NCBI GenBank assembly: GCA_032718475.1
Contig: JAUCBJ010006816.1
Span: forward strand, 60,162-124,161
Direction: 5' to 3'
Source: Nemertoderma westbladi
Taxonomy: Eukaryota > Xenacoelomorpha > Nemertodermatida > Nemertodermatidae
Length of the DNA stretch: 64,000 nucleotides
A program made the position numbers and the translations under genes. The notes under the pieces were generated by a model that was given only the letters and a program-made list of their open reading frames with translations, did no database searches and was not told where the DNA came from. This document shows positions 1-8,653 of this stretch, piece by piece; position 1 is the stretch's first letter; each line of letters starts with the position of its first letter.

Positions 1-1
1 G

Positions 2-3000
2 ACGGCCCACGAAAGAATGCAAACGGTCTTCGGCGAAGACAAGCAGAGCGACCCGGTGGCCATATTAACACCATTCGGGTGGACGCTGAGTGGTCCAATT
101 AAGAGCAAGATACCATTCAGGATGTCGGAGATATCAGGATGCATGTTCGCAGGAACAATGCAGGAAATGGGTGATGAGGGAGCAGAGGAGCAGCTTAAAA
201 GACTGCTCAGACAAGACTTTGAGGGACTGAAAGAGACCGGGGTCGGGACCTCGGTAGAAGACAAACAGGCTCTACGAAGCGTGGAGGAATCGATGACGTG
301 TGATGAGGGGCGGTATACAATAGGAATGGTATGGAAACTACCGAAGATACCGCTACCCGATAATAGAGGGATGGTACTCACGAGACTCCGCAAGCTGAAA
401 CAAACACTAAAACGGAGCCCCGAGAAGAACGAGTACATTCACAAAATGATTAAGAAGTACGTCGAGAAGGGATGGGCCGTGGAGTTACCGGTCGACGAAC
501 CGAACACGGACAGGACATACTACCTGCCACTCCACGTAGCTTTAGACCCAAAGAAAGGTAAACTTAGGATGGTAGTCGATGCATCGGCAAAGACCGACGG
601 AAAGTGCTTAAACGACTACCTACTAGAGGGCCCAAACATATACAATTCGGGCATAGAAGTACTACTTAGATTTAGGAATGGGAAACACGCCTTCACGTGC
701 GACATAGAAGGCATGTTCAACCAAGTCCGTGTAACAGAGGAAGACAGCGACAGTCAACGCTTCTTATGGTATAACGGCGAGGAAGAACCGCCTATAATAC
801 CGGCATATAAGATGGTAGTACAAAACATGGGGGCCAAGTCGTCCTCATTTACGACGACTATGGCAGTAAGAGACACGGTAAAGGGGAAGGAAGATATATA
901 TAGCAGTAGGGCCGTCGATATGATCCGACGCGGCTTCTACGTAGACGACGGTATGGAGTCTGGAAATATGGTTGAGGAGATACTGGAAACAGGGCGCGAG
1001 GTTCGCGACATCCTGAAAGGATCCGGCTTCAACCTGACCAAATTCCAATCCAGTTCAGAAGAATTTATCAAGGCAATAGAGGACAAGAAACCAGAATCGA
1101 CCATGGACAACCCTACAACAGCCAAAGGACAGGACATGGCGAATAAGAGAACACAATCGCAGCAAAAGGCATTGGGAATCGTGTGGGATAGAGGAACAGA
1201 CGAACTGAAGTATCAGCTGAGCCAAGAGGGCGCAGACACCCATACGAAGAGGGGTTATGTATCGTATATAGCAAGGATATACGATCCCCTAGGCCTAGCA
1301 TCCCCATTACTAGTCACGGGGAAACAGATACTCAAGAGAGTATATAAATTGAAGGATGAGTGGGACGTAGAGGTACCAGAGGACATTAAGAAACAGTGGA
1401 GCAAATGGACAGGAGACTTGGAAAGGATGGGAACATACAACATGCCGCGAGTGTATTTCCCGGACGGGAACATGACGAATCTGGACCTACATATGTTCTC
1501 CGACGCGTCGTTAGAGGCATACGGAGCGGCACTCTATTTAGTACAACGAGAGGGGGCTCACAAGCCCAGACTAGCCTTTAGTAAAGCTAAGTCAACGCCG
1601 CCAGATTCAGCATCTGTTCCCAAGTTAGAATTGACAGCTGCGAGACTAGGAGTTAGAGCCACAGCCTACCTAGTGGATACAATTCCCAACATAGTGGAGA
1701 CACACTACTGGACGGACTCCATGGTAGTGCTTGGTTGGCTACACAACGAAAAGACGAGATACCCAATATTCGTCGCGAATAGAGTGGACGAAATAAGGGC
1801 GAGCACAGAACTGGAAAGGTGGCACTACTGCCCAACAGACGAGAACCCAGCGGACTTGCTGTCGAGGGGCGTGGAACGCCACACTTTCTTAAAGAAGGAA
1901 GTATTGTGGCAACATGGGCCACAATTTCTGAGCGATAAAGAGGCCTGGCCGCCAATGAGAAAGGTGGAGCCGGGCTCAGAAGTGGTGTCAGAGGGAGAAG
2001 AGGGAGACTCGGAGGGAGAAGAGATATACTCCCAGATGGTGAGGGAGATTAGGGACGTGCAACCAAAGCAAGAACTACGCGATAACCCGACGGACAAACT
2101 CCTCAGCTACAGTTCTAGTTGGTACAAGACCAAGAAACTAGTGGCGTACTGGAGAGCCTTCGGGAATTTCCTCGCGGGAGTTAATAAGGAGAAGAAAACC
2201 AGGGAAACCATAGATCTGGAAGGAGCAGCCAAGGCAATAATCCGCCATGAACAACGGAAGAACTACGGCGACGAGGTGGAACGTGTCGGCAACCAACAGC
2301 ACCTCCGACGGGACAGCGAGTTGATTACGCTGTCGCCACAACTCAACGAGGATGGGATTCTAGTAATGAATTCTAGGGTGGGATATAACAACAGCATAGT
2401 CGTGCCACCGAAACCCATCATCATTCCCACAGGATCGCCTATAGTCCACCAGATCATATGGGACTCCCACAAATCGATACTGCATGGGGGCACCAACCGA
2501 ACCCTCACAGAGATAAGGAGGACCTATTGGGTCAAACAATTAAGGAAGAAGGTTAAAGCGGTAGTGGGGCAGTGCCAGACCTGCCGACGAGTGAAGAAGG
2601 AACGAGCCGTACAGGAGATGGCGCCACTACCGGCGAGTAGGGTAAGACAGCACGACCCGCCATTTACGCATTGCGGTGTGGACATGTTCGGGCCGATAAA
2701 GATCAAGGTGATGCGACACACGGAGAAACGCTACGGTATTATCTTCGTATGCAACAATACGCGGGCGGTAGGGATAGAACTCGCCCAAGATGCAACCGCA
2801 TCAGCATTCATTAACGCCTTAGAAAGGTTTAGGGACCGCAAAGGTGGGACGATCGCAGTGATATACAGCGACAACGGCACCAACTTTGTGGGCGCAGAGA
2901 GTGAGATGGCAGAAGCCTTGGACATCTTAGAAGGAGAAGAAGTCAGGGCGGCCATGAGAAGACGACAAGTAAAGTGGGAGAGAAGGACGCCGTATGCACC

Positions 3001-3577
3001 ACATACACTAGGATGCTTCGAGAGACTGGTGGGCAGTTCAAAGCGTCTAATGACGAAGTTAATGAACACCCACATGGTCACTGAAGACGTCTTACGGACA
3101 GTACTTGCGAAGTGCGAGGGGATCATTAATAGCAGACCGCTATACCCGGAGAATGATGACCCTGAGTCATTAGACGTGTTGACGCCTAGCCATTTTCTGA
3201 TGGAAAGGCCAGCGACCATCGATATGCGGGGTGTAGACCCAGATGATATACATTCCCGCCAGAGTTGGAAAGTCGCTAAAGCAATAAGCGCAGAGTATTG
3301 GAGGAGGTGGGTAGAAGAATACCTACCCACGCTCCATAAGCGAAGCAAGTGGAGGAAACCGAACAGGGAGTTAAAAGAGGGAGATCTCGTAATCGTCACG
3401 GATGATACTATCATCAACAACCAATGGCGGTTGGCGAGAGTTGTAGGCACCTACTCCGACGAGGACGGAAGAGTCCGATCGGTAGAAGTGCGAATAGGTG
3501 GAAAGATAGGTGCGAAGGACAGAAAAACTTACAGGAGAGCTGTAGGGAAATGCTGTCTTCTAGAAGGGGCACCTTAG
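2..3577 (+). CDS. pol: BEL/Pao Pol polyprotein (RT, RNase H, integrase), 5'-partial
   Basis: The frame is open to the left edge, so the start is outside the window; the methionine at 17 is internal. Residues counted from 17: end of an A17-type protease region (GWTLSGP near 22), reverse transcriptase with FYVDDG near 308, RNase H with SDAS near 494, an ELTAARLG motif, TDSMVVL and an ENPADLLSRG end. Then an integrase HHCC zinc finger (H..H near 818, CQTC near 853), an rve core with acidic residues at GVDMFGP, YSDNGTNF and the FERL region, and a DUF5641-like tail to the stop. This order is diagnostic of BEL/Pao. No internal stop or frameshift is visible, so the copy looks young. It would act in the cytoplasmic particle (reverse transcription) and in the nucleus (integration). 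Confidence 0.93.
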   Translation, partial: TAHERMQTVFGEDKQSDPVAILTPFGWTLSGPIKSKIPFRMSEISGCMFAGTMQEMGDEGAEEQLKRLLRQDFEGLKETGVGTSVEDKQALRSVEESMTCDEGRYTIGMVWKLPKIPLPDNRGMVLTRLRKLKQTLKRSPEKNEYIHKMIKKYVEKGWAVELPVDEPNTDRTYYLPLHVALDPKKGKLRMVVDASAKTDGKCLNDYLLEGPNIYNSGIEVLLRFRNGKHAFTCDIEGMFNQVRVTEEDSDSQRFLWYNGEEEPPIIPAYKMVVQNMGAKSSSFTTTMAVRDTVKGKEDIYSSRAVDMIRRGFYVDDGMESGNMVEEILETGREVRDILKGSGFNLTKFQSSSEEFIKAIEDKKPESTMDNPTTAKGQDMANKRTQSQQKALGIVWDRGTDELKYQLSQEGADTHTKRGYVSYIARIYDPLGLASPLLVTGKQILKRVYKLKDEWDVEVPEDIKKQWSKWTGDLERMGTYNMPRVYFPDGNMTNLDLHMFSDASLEAYGAALYLVQREGAHKPRLAFSKAKSTPPDSASVPKLELTAARLGVRATAYLVDTIPNIVETHYWTDSMVVLGWLHNEKTRYPIFVANRVDEIRASTELERWHYCPTDENPADLLSRGVERHTFLKKEVLWQHGPQFLSDKEAWPPMRKVEPGSEVVSEGEEGDSEGEEIYSQMVREIRDVQPKQELRDNPTDKLLSYSSSWYKTKKLVAYWRAFGNFLAGVNKEKKTRETIDLEGAAKAIIRHEQRKNYGDEVERVGNQQHLRRDSELITLSPQLNEDGILVMNSRVGYNNSIVVPPKPIIIPTGSPIVHQIIWDSHKSILHGGTNRTLTEIRRTYWVKQLRKKVKAVVGQCQTCRRVKKERAVQEMAPLPASRVRQHDPPFTHCGVDMFGPIKIKVMRHTEKRYGIIFVCNNTRAVGIELAQDATASAFINALERFRDRKGGTIAVIYSDNGTNFVGAESEMAEALDILEGEEVRAAMRRRQVKWERRTPYAPHTLGCFERLVGSSKRLMTKLMNTHMVTEDVLRTVLAKCEGIINSRPLYPENDDPESLDVLTPSHFLMERPATIDMRGVDPDDIHSRQSWKVAKAISAEYWRRWVEEYLPTLHKRSKWRKPNRELKEGDLVIVTDDTIINNQWRLARVVGTYSDEDGRVRSVEVRIGGKIGAKDRKTYRRAVGKCCLLEGAP

Positions 3578-3684
3578 AAGTGGAGTTAGTGCGTAGTTTA
3601 GTCGTCCAAGTTTTGGACTGAGGGGGGTGGGATTGAGGGCGAGACGCCCTTCCCACACAAATAAAATAAAAATAAAATAAAAAA

Positions 3685-4385
3685 TAGTTAGTTAGTTAGT
3701 AGGTACGTAGTACCTAGAGTTAGTTAGTTAGTAGGTACGTAGTACCTAGAGTTAGTTAGTTAGTAGGTACGTAGTGCCTAGAGTTAGAGAGTTAGTAGGT
3801 ACGTAGTACCTAGAGTTAGAGAGTTAGTAGGTACGTAGTACCTAGAGTTAGTTAGTTAGTAGGTACGTAGTGCCTAGAGTTAGAGAGTTAGAGGGTACGT
3901 AGTACCGCCAGTTAGAGTTAGAGTTAGAGGGTACGTAGTACCGCTAGTTAGAGTTAGAGAGTTAGTAGGTACGTAGTACCTAGAGTTAGTTAGTTAGTAG
4001 GTACGTAGTACCTAGAGTTAGTTAGTTAGTAGGTACGTAGTGCCTAGAGTTAGAGAGTTAGTAGGTACGTAGTACCTAGAGTTAGAGAGTTAGTAGGTAC
4101 GTAGTGCCTAGAGTTAGAGAGTTAGTAGGTACGTAGTGCCTAGAGTTAGAGAGTTAGTAGGTACGTAGTACCTAGAGTTAGTTAGTTAGTAGGTACGTAG
4201 TGCCTAGAGTTAGAGAGTTAGAGGGTACGTAGTACCGCTAGTTAGAGTTAGAGTTAGAGGGTACGTAGTACCGCCAGTTAGAGTTAGAGTTAGAGGGTAC
4301 GTAGTACCGCTAGTTAGAGTTAGAGTTAGTAGGTACGTAGTACCGTTAGTTAGAGTTAGAGGGTACGCAGTACCATTAGTTAGAA
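3685..4385. repeat. ~32-bp tandem array with GGTACGTAGTACC palindrome
   Basis: About 22 units of roughly 32 bp follow the pol stop. Each has TTAGTTAG-type filler and a near-perfect inverted repeat GGTAC-GTA-GTACC; variants carry GTGCC or a shorter AGAGGGTACG form. Unit length varies slightly through TTAG and TTAGAG insertions. It lies inside BEL1 between pol and the second ORF, not in host DNA. Its role is unknown. Confidence 0.9.
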
Positions 4386-4869
4386 GAGAGAGAGTAAGAG
4401 GTAAAAGGGGTAAATAGGATATAGATATTAGTTAGCAGTAAGTAGAGTTAGTAGCGAGAGGGGGGCATATGAGTACAGCTGGGTAAATCGTGTGGCCACA
4501 CGACGTATACTGCTGTACTGCATAGGCCCACAAAGTAGGCCAGAATATGGATTAGAGAATAGAATAATCCATAGGCAGTAATAGGTAGTAGGACAGTAGA
4601 ATTAAAATAAATAGAACAGGGCTGAAAGTTAGGAAATAGTGGCAACACAAGGGAAGTCGTTCTAGAACATAATAAAAGTAACGGACAGAAATTGTAAATT
4701 AGGCTCATTTACTAGCTTCAAAATTAATTAGGTTAAATTTAGGCTAAAAGGCGCAATTAAGTAGAAAGTAGGCCATTATCGAACCGTACGAAATATCTTA
4801 ATACATCACTCATCTGTATTGCGCCTTGGTAAGGCACCACCCTGCAGGTGAGCGAGTGTAGTGTTCGGA
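4386..4869 (+). other. BEL1 spacer before ORF2
   Basis: No coding frame. It is AT-richer than the flanking ORFs and ends in CTGCAGGTGAGCGAGTG just before the ORF2 ATG. A spliced subgenomic RNA would need an acceptor in this stretch; I cannot single one out. Confidence 0.4.
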
Positions 4870-7404
4870 ATGGCGAGTAAGTTGATCAGGAAGAGGAAGG
4901 CGGAGTCAGGAGGAAAAGAAATACTGGTGGATTTCACCGAAAGACACCCGGAGGAGAAGACGAGAGGATACTACGAGAAGTTGGAAAGGGGTCACGCGGC
5001 ACGAGCGCTGCAGGACCACTTCCGGGAGATGCACGAGCAGCGGCTGGTCGGGACCTACGGAACGCCGTCGCTGGACAACGCGATCTTCCAACACTTCCAC
5101 TACGTGGTGAAAGGGGACAAGGCGAAGTTCGGGATTCCGAAGTATCCGAGGGAATCACCGAGGAAGGACTGGAAGAGGTTCATAGAGTCCGTCAACAGGG
5201 GAGGATATATGATCCTAGATGACGAGGGAACCGTGGAAGACGAAGCGGGTTCAAGACGAGGAACGGCAGGGTCGGCCAGGACCATACTCCTACATTTGGC
5301 CGCGCCAAATGGGGACATCTTCTTATTCGACCTAGGGACGTATGGGAAGAAGGACGGGCCGAAACTAGACCGATTACCGAAAGCGGTACAAGTCTTAGTA
5401 AGGGAGAAGTCGACGACGAAGGTGGGATCGGCGATTCGCGAGGACGCGGAGAGGATCATCGGTCCGGACGCCACCAACCTCCTGGATATGCAGAAAGTCT
5501 TTATGGCTATGACGGCACCGGATGGATTGGGGGTAGTCGAAAACACAGGCCAATGCGGGGCTGTGGCGATGGGCCAATTATTGGGGCTCGTATGCCACAA
5601 ACCGATGGACTGGGGAAAGTTTAGGGAAGAATACGGGGCAGAACTAGCGAACTCGCTGAAGTGGGGAGCGAGACCGGGAAAGCAGGAGGTATATCAGTTC
5701 CGCAGGGGAGCGATAAAGGTATATCAGAAGCGATATATCCTGCAGGAGGACTGGATGATGATAAGTTTGCTTAACTTATTCATGACCGTGGTTATCGAGA
5801 GGGAACCAGGGGCATTTCTGTTATCGGGATCACCCCTAAGCTACAGGAGAGCCTTTAAAGTGGCCTTTGACGGTCTGGTAGACCACCCAGGGCTGAAGGG
5901 CGAGTCGGTGTACTACAACAGCCGACATCTGGTAGACGGGGAGACAGATACACCGTATCAGAGATGGGAGCAGCTAGAGGCGGACAGACGAGAAGCAAAG
6001 CGACTGGAAGAAGTCGCTAGACGGGAGAGGATAGAAGCAGAGGAGAGGGAAGAGGAGGCCAGGGCACAGAGTTACGGCTTCGAGGAACAGGCGGGCCTAG
6101 ACGAACTTCATTGGACTTCGTCAGGGAGTTCGGGGGAGTCTCTAGGGCGAGAATTGGGATGGACGGTGGGATCGCCGAAACAGTCGACGTCGGGGTTGCA
6201 AACGATGCCCATACCAGCGGGCGCCGAGGGCGACCAACCGCCAAGGAAGCTAAGGGAGCTAGAGGGATGGAGAGCTACGGGCGAGAGCCAAGGCGGGAAG
6301 GGACATAGTGGATCCATCGGGATACCGGGGTTGGAAACACTACCAGAAGAGGAAGACGACGGCGACGAGTTCGGAGAGATGCCGCCCATCGAAAGGATAG
6401 GCCACTCGGACACGGACTGGGTTGGCGGAAGGGTGGTGACGGCCAGTGGGGCGAGGGCCTTCTGGAACAGATCCGGCAAGCGGACCTGGGTGCACGAGAA
6501 CCCGGCGATGGATTTCGCGGGGAGCACCATCAGGTTGGGCGAACAACCGGGGACGGCACCACGGATAGTGTTCGGGGAGACGATGCCCGAGAGGGGCGGA
6601 GAGATCGACGTAAACAGGGAGACCAACGTAGAGAAGTTCGCCTACCAGCGACTCCACAGACCGCGGAGATCGCTCGGGACGAAAGACGAGGTGGGACGGG
6701 AGACATTGGTACTCGGCTGCGACTACTGTGGGAGACAGACCCATCAGGAAAGCAGCTGCCTATACCGGTTCCAACGGGGAACCTTTTGTCTCTACTTTAG
6801 AGAACCAAGCCACAGGATGGGGGCGTGTCCACGGTTGCATAACCGATGTCCAAAGTGCCACTTTCGGGGACACTACGGGCGCGAGTGCGACTGGATGAGC
6901 GACGAGGAGAAGTTCACGAGATTCGAGGAGTGGGCGGACGTCGGGGCCATGACGCGCCAGCGCATGAAGGCCCAAGAATTCAAGTGGGGTTTCTTCCTCA
7001 TAAACCAGGAGACCCACATGGAAATCATAAAGCGAAGGTTACCGTTTACCTATCAAGAGGTAGCAACGGCGGCGTCGTTCGCCGGAGTTATGAACACGCA
7101 ACGGTACCTGGACAGGTGGACACCAGAGAACCGGAGGGAGTTTAGGGATTTCTTGGCGGAACACGTACCAAAGGCAATGAAAATGATCCTATGGGACGCC
7201 ACTCGAGGGAGACAACCGGGCCATTCTGAGGGGCCACCGGCGAAGCGATATCGGGCACTAATAACACCAGCGCCCAAGGAGCCAACGACCGGGATTAGCA
7301 AGGAAGTGGCGGTGAAGGTCCGAAAGCAGAAAGCGGATGATGCCAGAGGAACGGTGATAACCAAGAAACGGGCCAGGGAAGAGGACGTCAGGAGGAACAG
7401 ATAG
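4870..7404 (+). CDS. BEL1 ORF2: zinc-knuckle Gag-like protein with exonuclease-like N-terminal half
   Basis: The first true ATG is at 4870 (ATGGCGAGTAAG); the frame is 844 codons with no break. Seen: a basic N-terminus (about 1-20); a hydrophobic/acidic block at about 111-300 with LDDEG, then LFDLGTYG, then TKVGSAIREDAE, then QKRYILQEDW; a charged Glu/Arg-rich coiled segment at about 364-400; a low-complexity middle; three CCHC-type knuckles at about 617-675 (CDYCGRQTHQESSC; a middle one whose second Cys is Phe; CPKCHFRGHYGREC); and a Lys/Arg-rich tail. Zinc knuckles point to a nucleic-acid-binding, Gag-like role. The four acidic motifs resemble the D-x-E / K-V-G-x-x-I-x-x-D / Y...D pattern of DEDD 3'-5' exonucleases; that is inference, and the last motif has one extra residue. 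Its position 3' of pol is odd for a Gag. Codon and base use match the BEL1 pol, so both belong to one element. Confidence 0.75.
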   Translation: MASKLIRKRKAESGGKEILVDFTERHPEEKTRGYYEKLERGHAARALQDHFREMHEQRLVGTYGTPSLDNAIFQHFHYVVKGDKAKFGIPKYPRESPRKDWKRFIESVNRGGYMILDDEGTVEDEAGSRRGTAGSARTILLHLAAPNGDIFLFDLGTYGKKDGPKLDRLPKAVQVLVREKSTTKVGSAIREDAERIIGPDATNLLDMQKVFMAMTAPDGLGVVENTGQCGAVAMGQLLGLVCHKPMDWGKFREEYGAELANSLKWGARPGKQEVYQFRRGAIKVYQKRYILQEDWMMISLLNLFMTVVIEREPGAFLLSGSPLSYRRAFKVAFDGLVDHPGLKGESVYYNSRHLVDGETDTPYQRWEQLEADRREAKRLEEVARRERIEAEEREEEARAQSYGFEEQAGLDELHWTSSGSSGESLGRELGWTVGSPKQSTSGLQTMPIPAGAEGDQPPRKLRELEGWRATGESQGGKGHSGSIGIPGLETLPEEEDDGDEFGEMPPIERIGHSDTDWVGGRVVTASGARAFWNRSGKRTWVHENPAMDFAGSTIRLGEQPGTAPRIVFGETMPERGGEIDVNRETNVEKFAYQRLHRPRRSLGTKDEVGRETLVLGCDYCGRQTHQESSCLYRFQRGTFCLYFREPSHRMGACPRLHNRCPKCHFRGHYGRECDWMSDEEKFTRFEEWADVGAMTRQRMKAQEFKWGFFLINQETHMEIIKRRLPFTYQEVATAASFAGVMNTQRYLDRWTPENRREFRDFLAEHVPKAMKMILWDATRGRQPGHSEGPPAKRYRALITPAPKEPTTGISKEVAVKVRKQKADDARGTVITKKRAREEDVRRNR

Positions 7405-8071
7405 GTTCTCAGAGTCGAGGGAGTGAGACTGAGACGTGGTGTGCCTGGAAGGCGCCGCGTGGAACATACGAACTATTAAGTGTAAATTTAATTAATGCAA
7501 ATAATCATATAAGTGCAATTTGTATGTACGTACGTAGTAATTAGTAATCTAAAATACATACGTTTGGAGTAAGTACTATAGTCATACAACCTTTCTCAAT
7601 TAGCTACTGGGACTGGGGGATAAGTGACTATGGCACTATGGACGAGACAACTGACAATTTCACGCTTCTTGAGTGCGACGGCACGAGAGGGGGGGGAGGT
7701 TCGTCAGGAGAGATAAAATAGTCAAAGTGGAGTTGAGGATCGGAATAAGAGTGCGAAGTGCGGAGAGAGTGCGAACGCAATTCTAGTGTGGGGGGGGGGG
7801 AGAATAAGAGGCTGAGTGAGGGACGAGGAAGTCCGGGGGTATGAGAGAGTTAGGGTGAGAGTAGAGGGGAGATAGGGCGAAAGTGTTGGGGAAACAAAAG
7901 TCGCGTGAAGAGGTGAGCGCGATCGGCCCGACATGAGACGCCAGGCACACAGGGTAGCATTATCATACCCATAGGGGGCGGCCTGGAAAGCCGGCTCCAA
8001 GAGAAAAGAATTCCACCCCACACCCGATACTAGATCGGGATCCAGCGGGATTGTAGCGCACTTTTTGGTTG
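7405..8071 (+). other. BEL1 3' untranslated region
   Basis: About 670 bp without a supported ORF between ORF2 and the 3' LTR. It holds several G-runs (for example 7687-7697 and 7791-7800). Nothing else recognisable. Confidence 0.5.
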
Positions 8072-8109
8072 ATGCTATCTTCTTACCGGGAAGATAGCAT
8101 GGGGGGGAG
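8072..8109 (+). promoter_or_regulatory. Hairpin plus polypurine tract of BEL1
   Basis: ATGCTATCTTC (8072-8082) and GAAGATAGCAT (8090-8100) form an 11-bp stem with a 7-nt loop. It is followed directly by GGGGGGGAG (8101-8109) and the LTR start TGTTAGC. A purine tract abutting the 3' LTR is the expected plus-strand DNA primer site. Confidence 0.8.
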
Positions 8110-8653
8110 TGTTAGCTTATTCAATCCCGCTAACACCCCATAAAGTTATAAGCCGATAAGCAATATTGGGAGCCACGAGATTGGGCAATTAACCAACTCG
8201 TGCCATCCCAATAAGAGTGGGAAGGAAGCACACAATAGAGGGTCAGGGGCCAAACCCCTAACCCAGAGAGAACAGGTGGAGTGAACGGGAACACTCCACG
8301 GGGCGCCAACAAGGGTAACAACCAATCAGAGGGGGGGCAAGGCATCGATTGAGTAGCAATAAGGCCACCGTGCAATATAACCAATAACCTATTAATCAGT
8401 GATTCAGTTATCTCAGTGCAGCAGTGCTAGCGTAGGTTGGTATTGTACTTTAGTTTAGTTAGGGGATCACGGGACTTTAGTTACCGTATCCCGCCTTGTA
8501 CACATTATATCTATATCTATATCCTATGCCCTATTATTATTATACACCGAACTTCAGAACTCAGTTACTTTATTTCATCCTTATACATGGCGGGGATGCG
8601 TGGACTAAATTACCACACCGGATAAATCGGGATCCCTCCTGGATCCCGTCACA
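8110..8653 (+). repeat. BEL1 3' LTR
   Basis: Begins TGTTAGCTTATTC right after the polypurine tract. It ends around GTCACA, because from 8654 the sequence (ACACATATT) resumes BEL2 copy A as judged against the homologous BEL2 copy B. Length about 544 bp with TG...CA ends. The 5' LTR is not in the window, so the ends rest on the polypurine tract and the BEL2 alignment. Confidence 0.75.

Larger units (their letters stand above)
1..8653 (+). mobile_element. BEL1: BEL/Pao LTR retrotransposon, 3' part
   Basis: The element runs off the left window edge. Seen in order: pol, a tandem array, a second long ORF, a 3' untranslated stretch with hairpin, a polypurine tract and an LTR that starts TGTTAGC and ends about ...GTCACA. 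It is visibly more GC- and purine-rich than the AT-rich host DNA. Its right edge interrupts BEL2 copy A exactly where copy A stops matching BEL2 copy B, so it inserted into BEL2. The 5' LTR, primer binding site and any upstream gag lie outside the window. Confidence 0.88.

Noticed and set aside
3685-4385. Telomere-like TTAGTTAG/TTAGAG repeats
   Set aside because: Not TTAGGG or TTAGG, internal to a BEL element, and dominated by the GGTACGTAGTACC palindrome.
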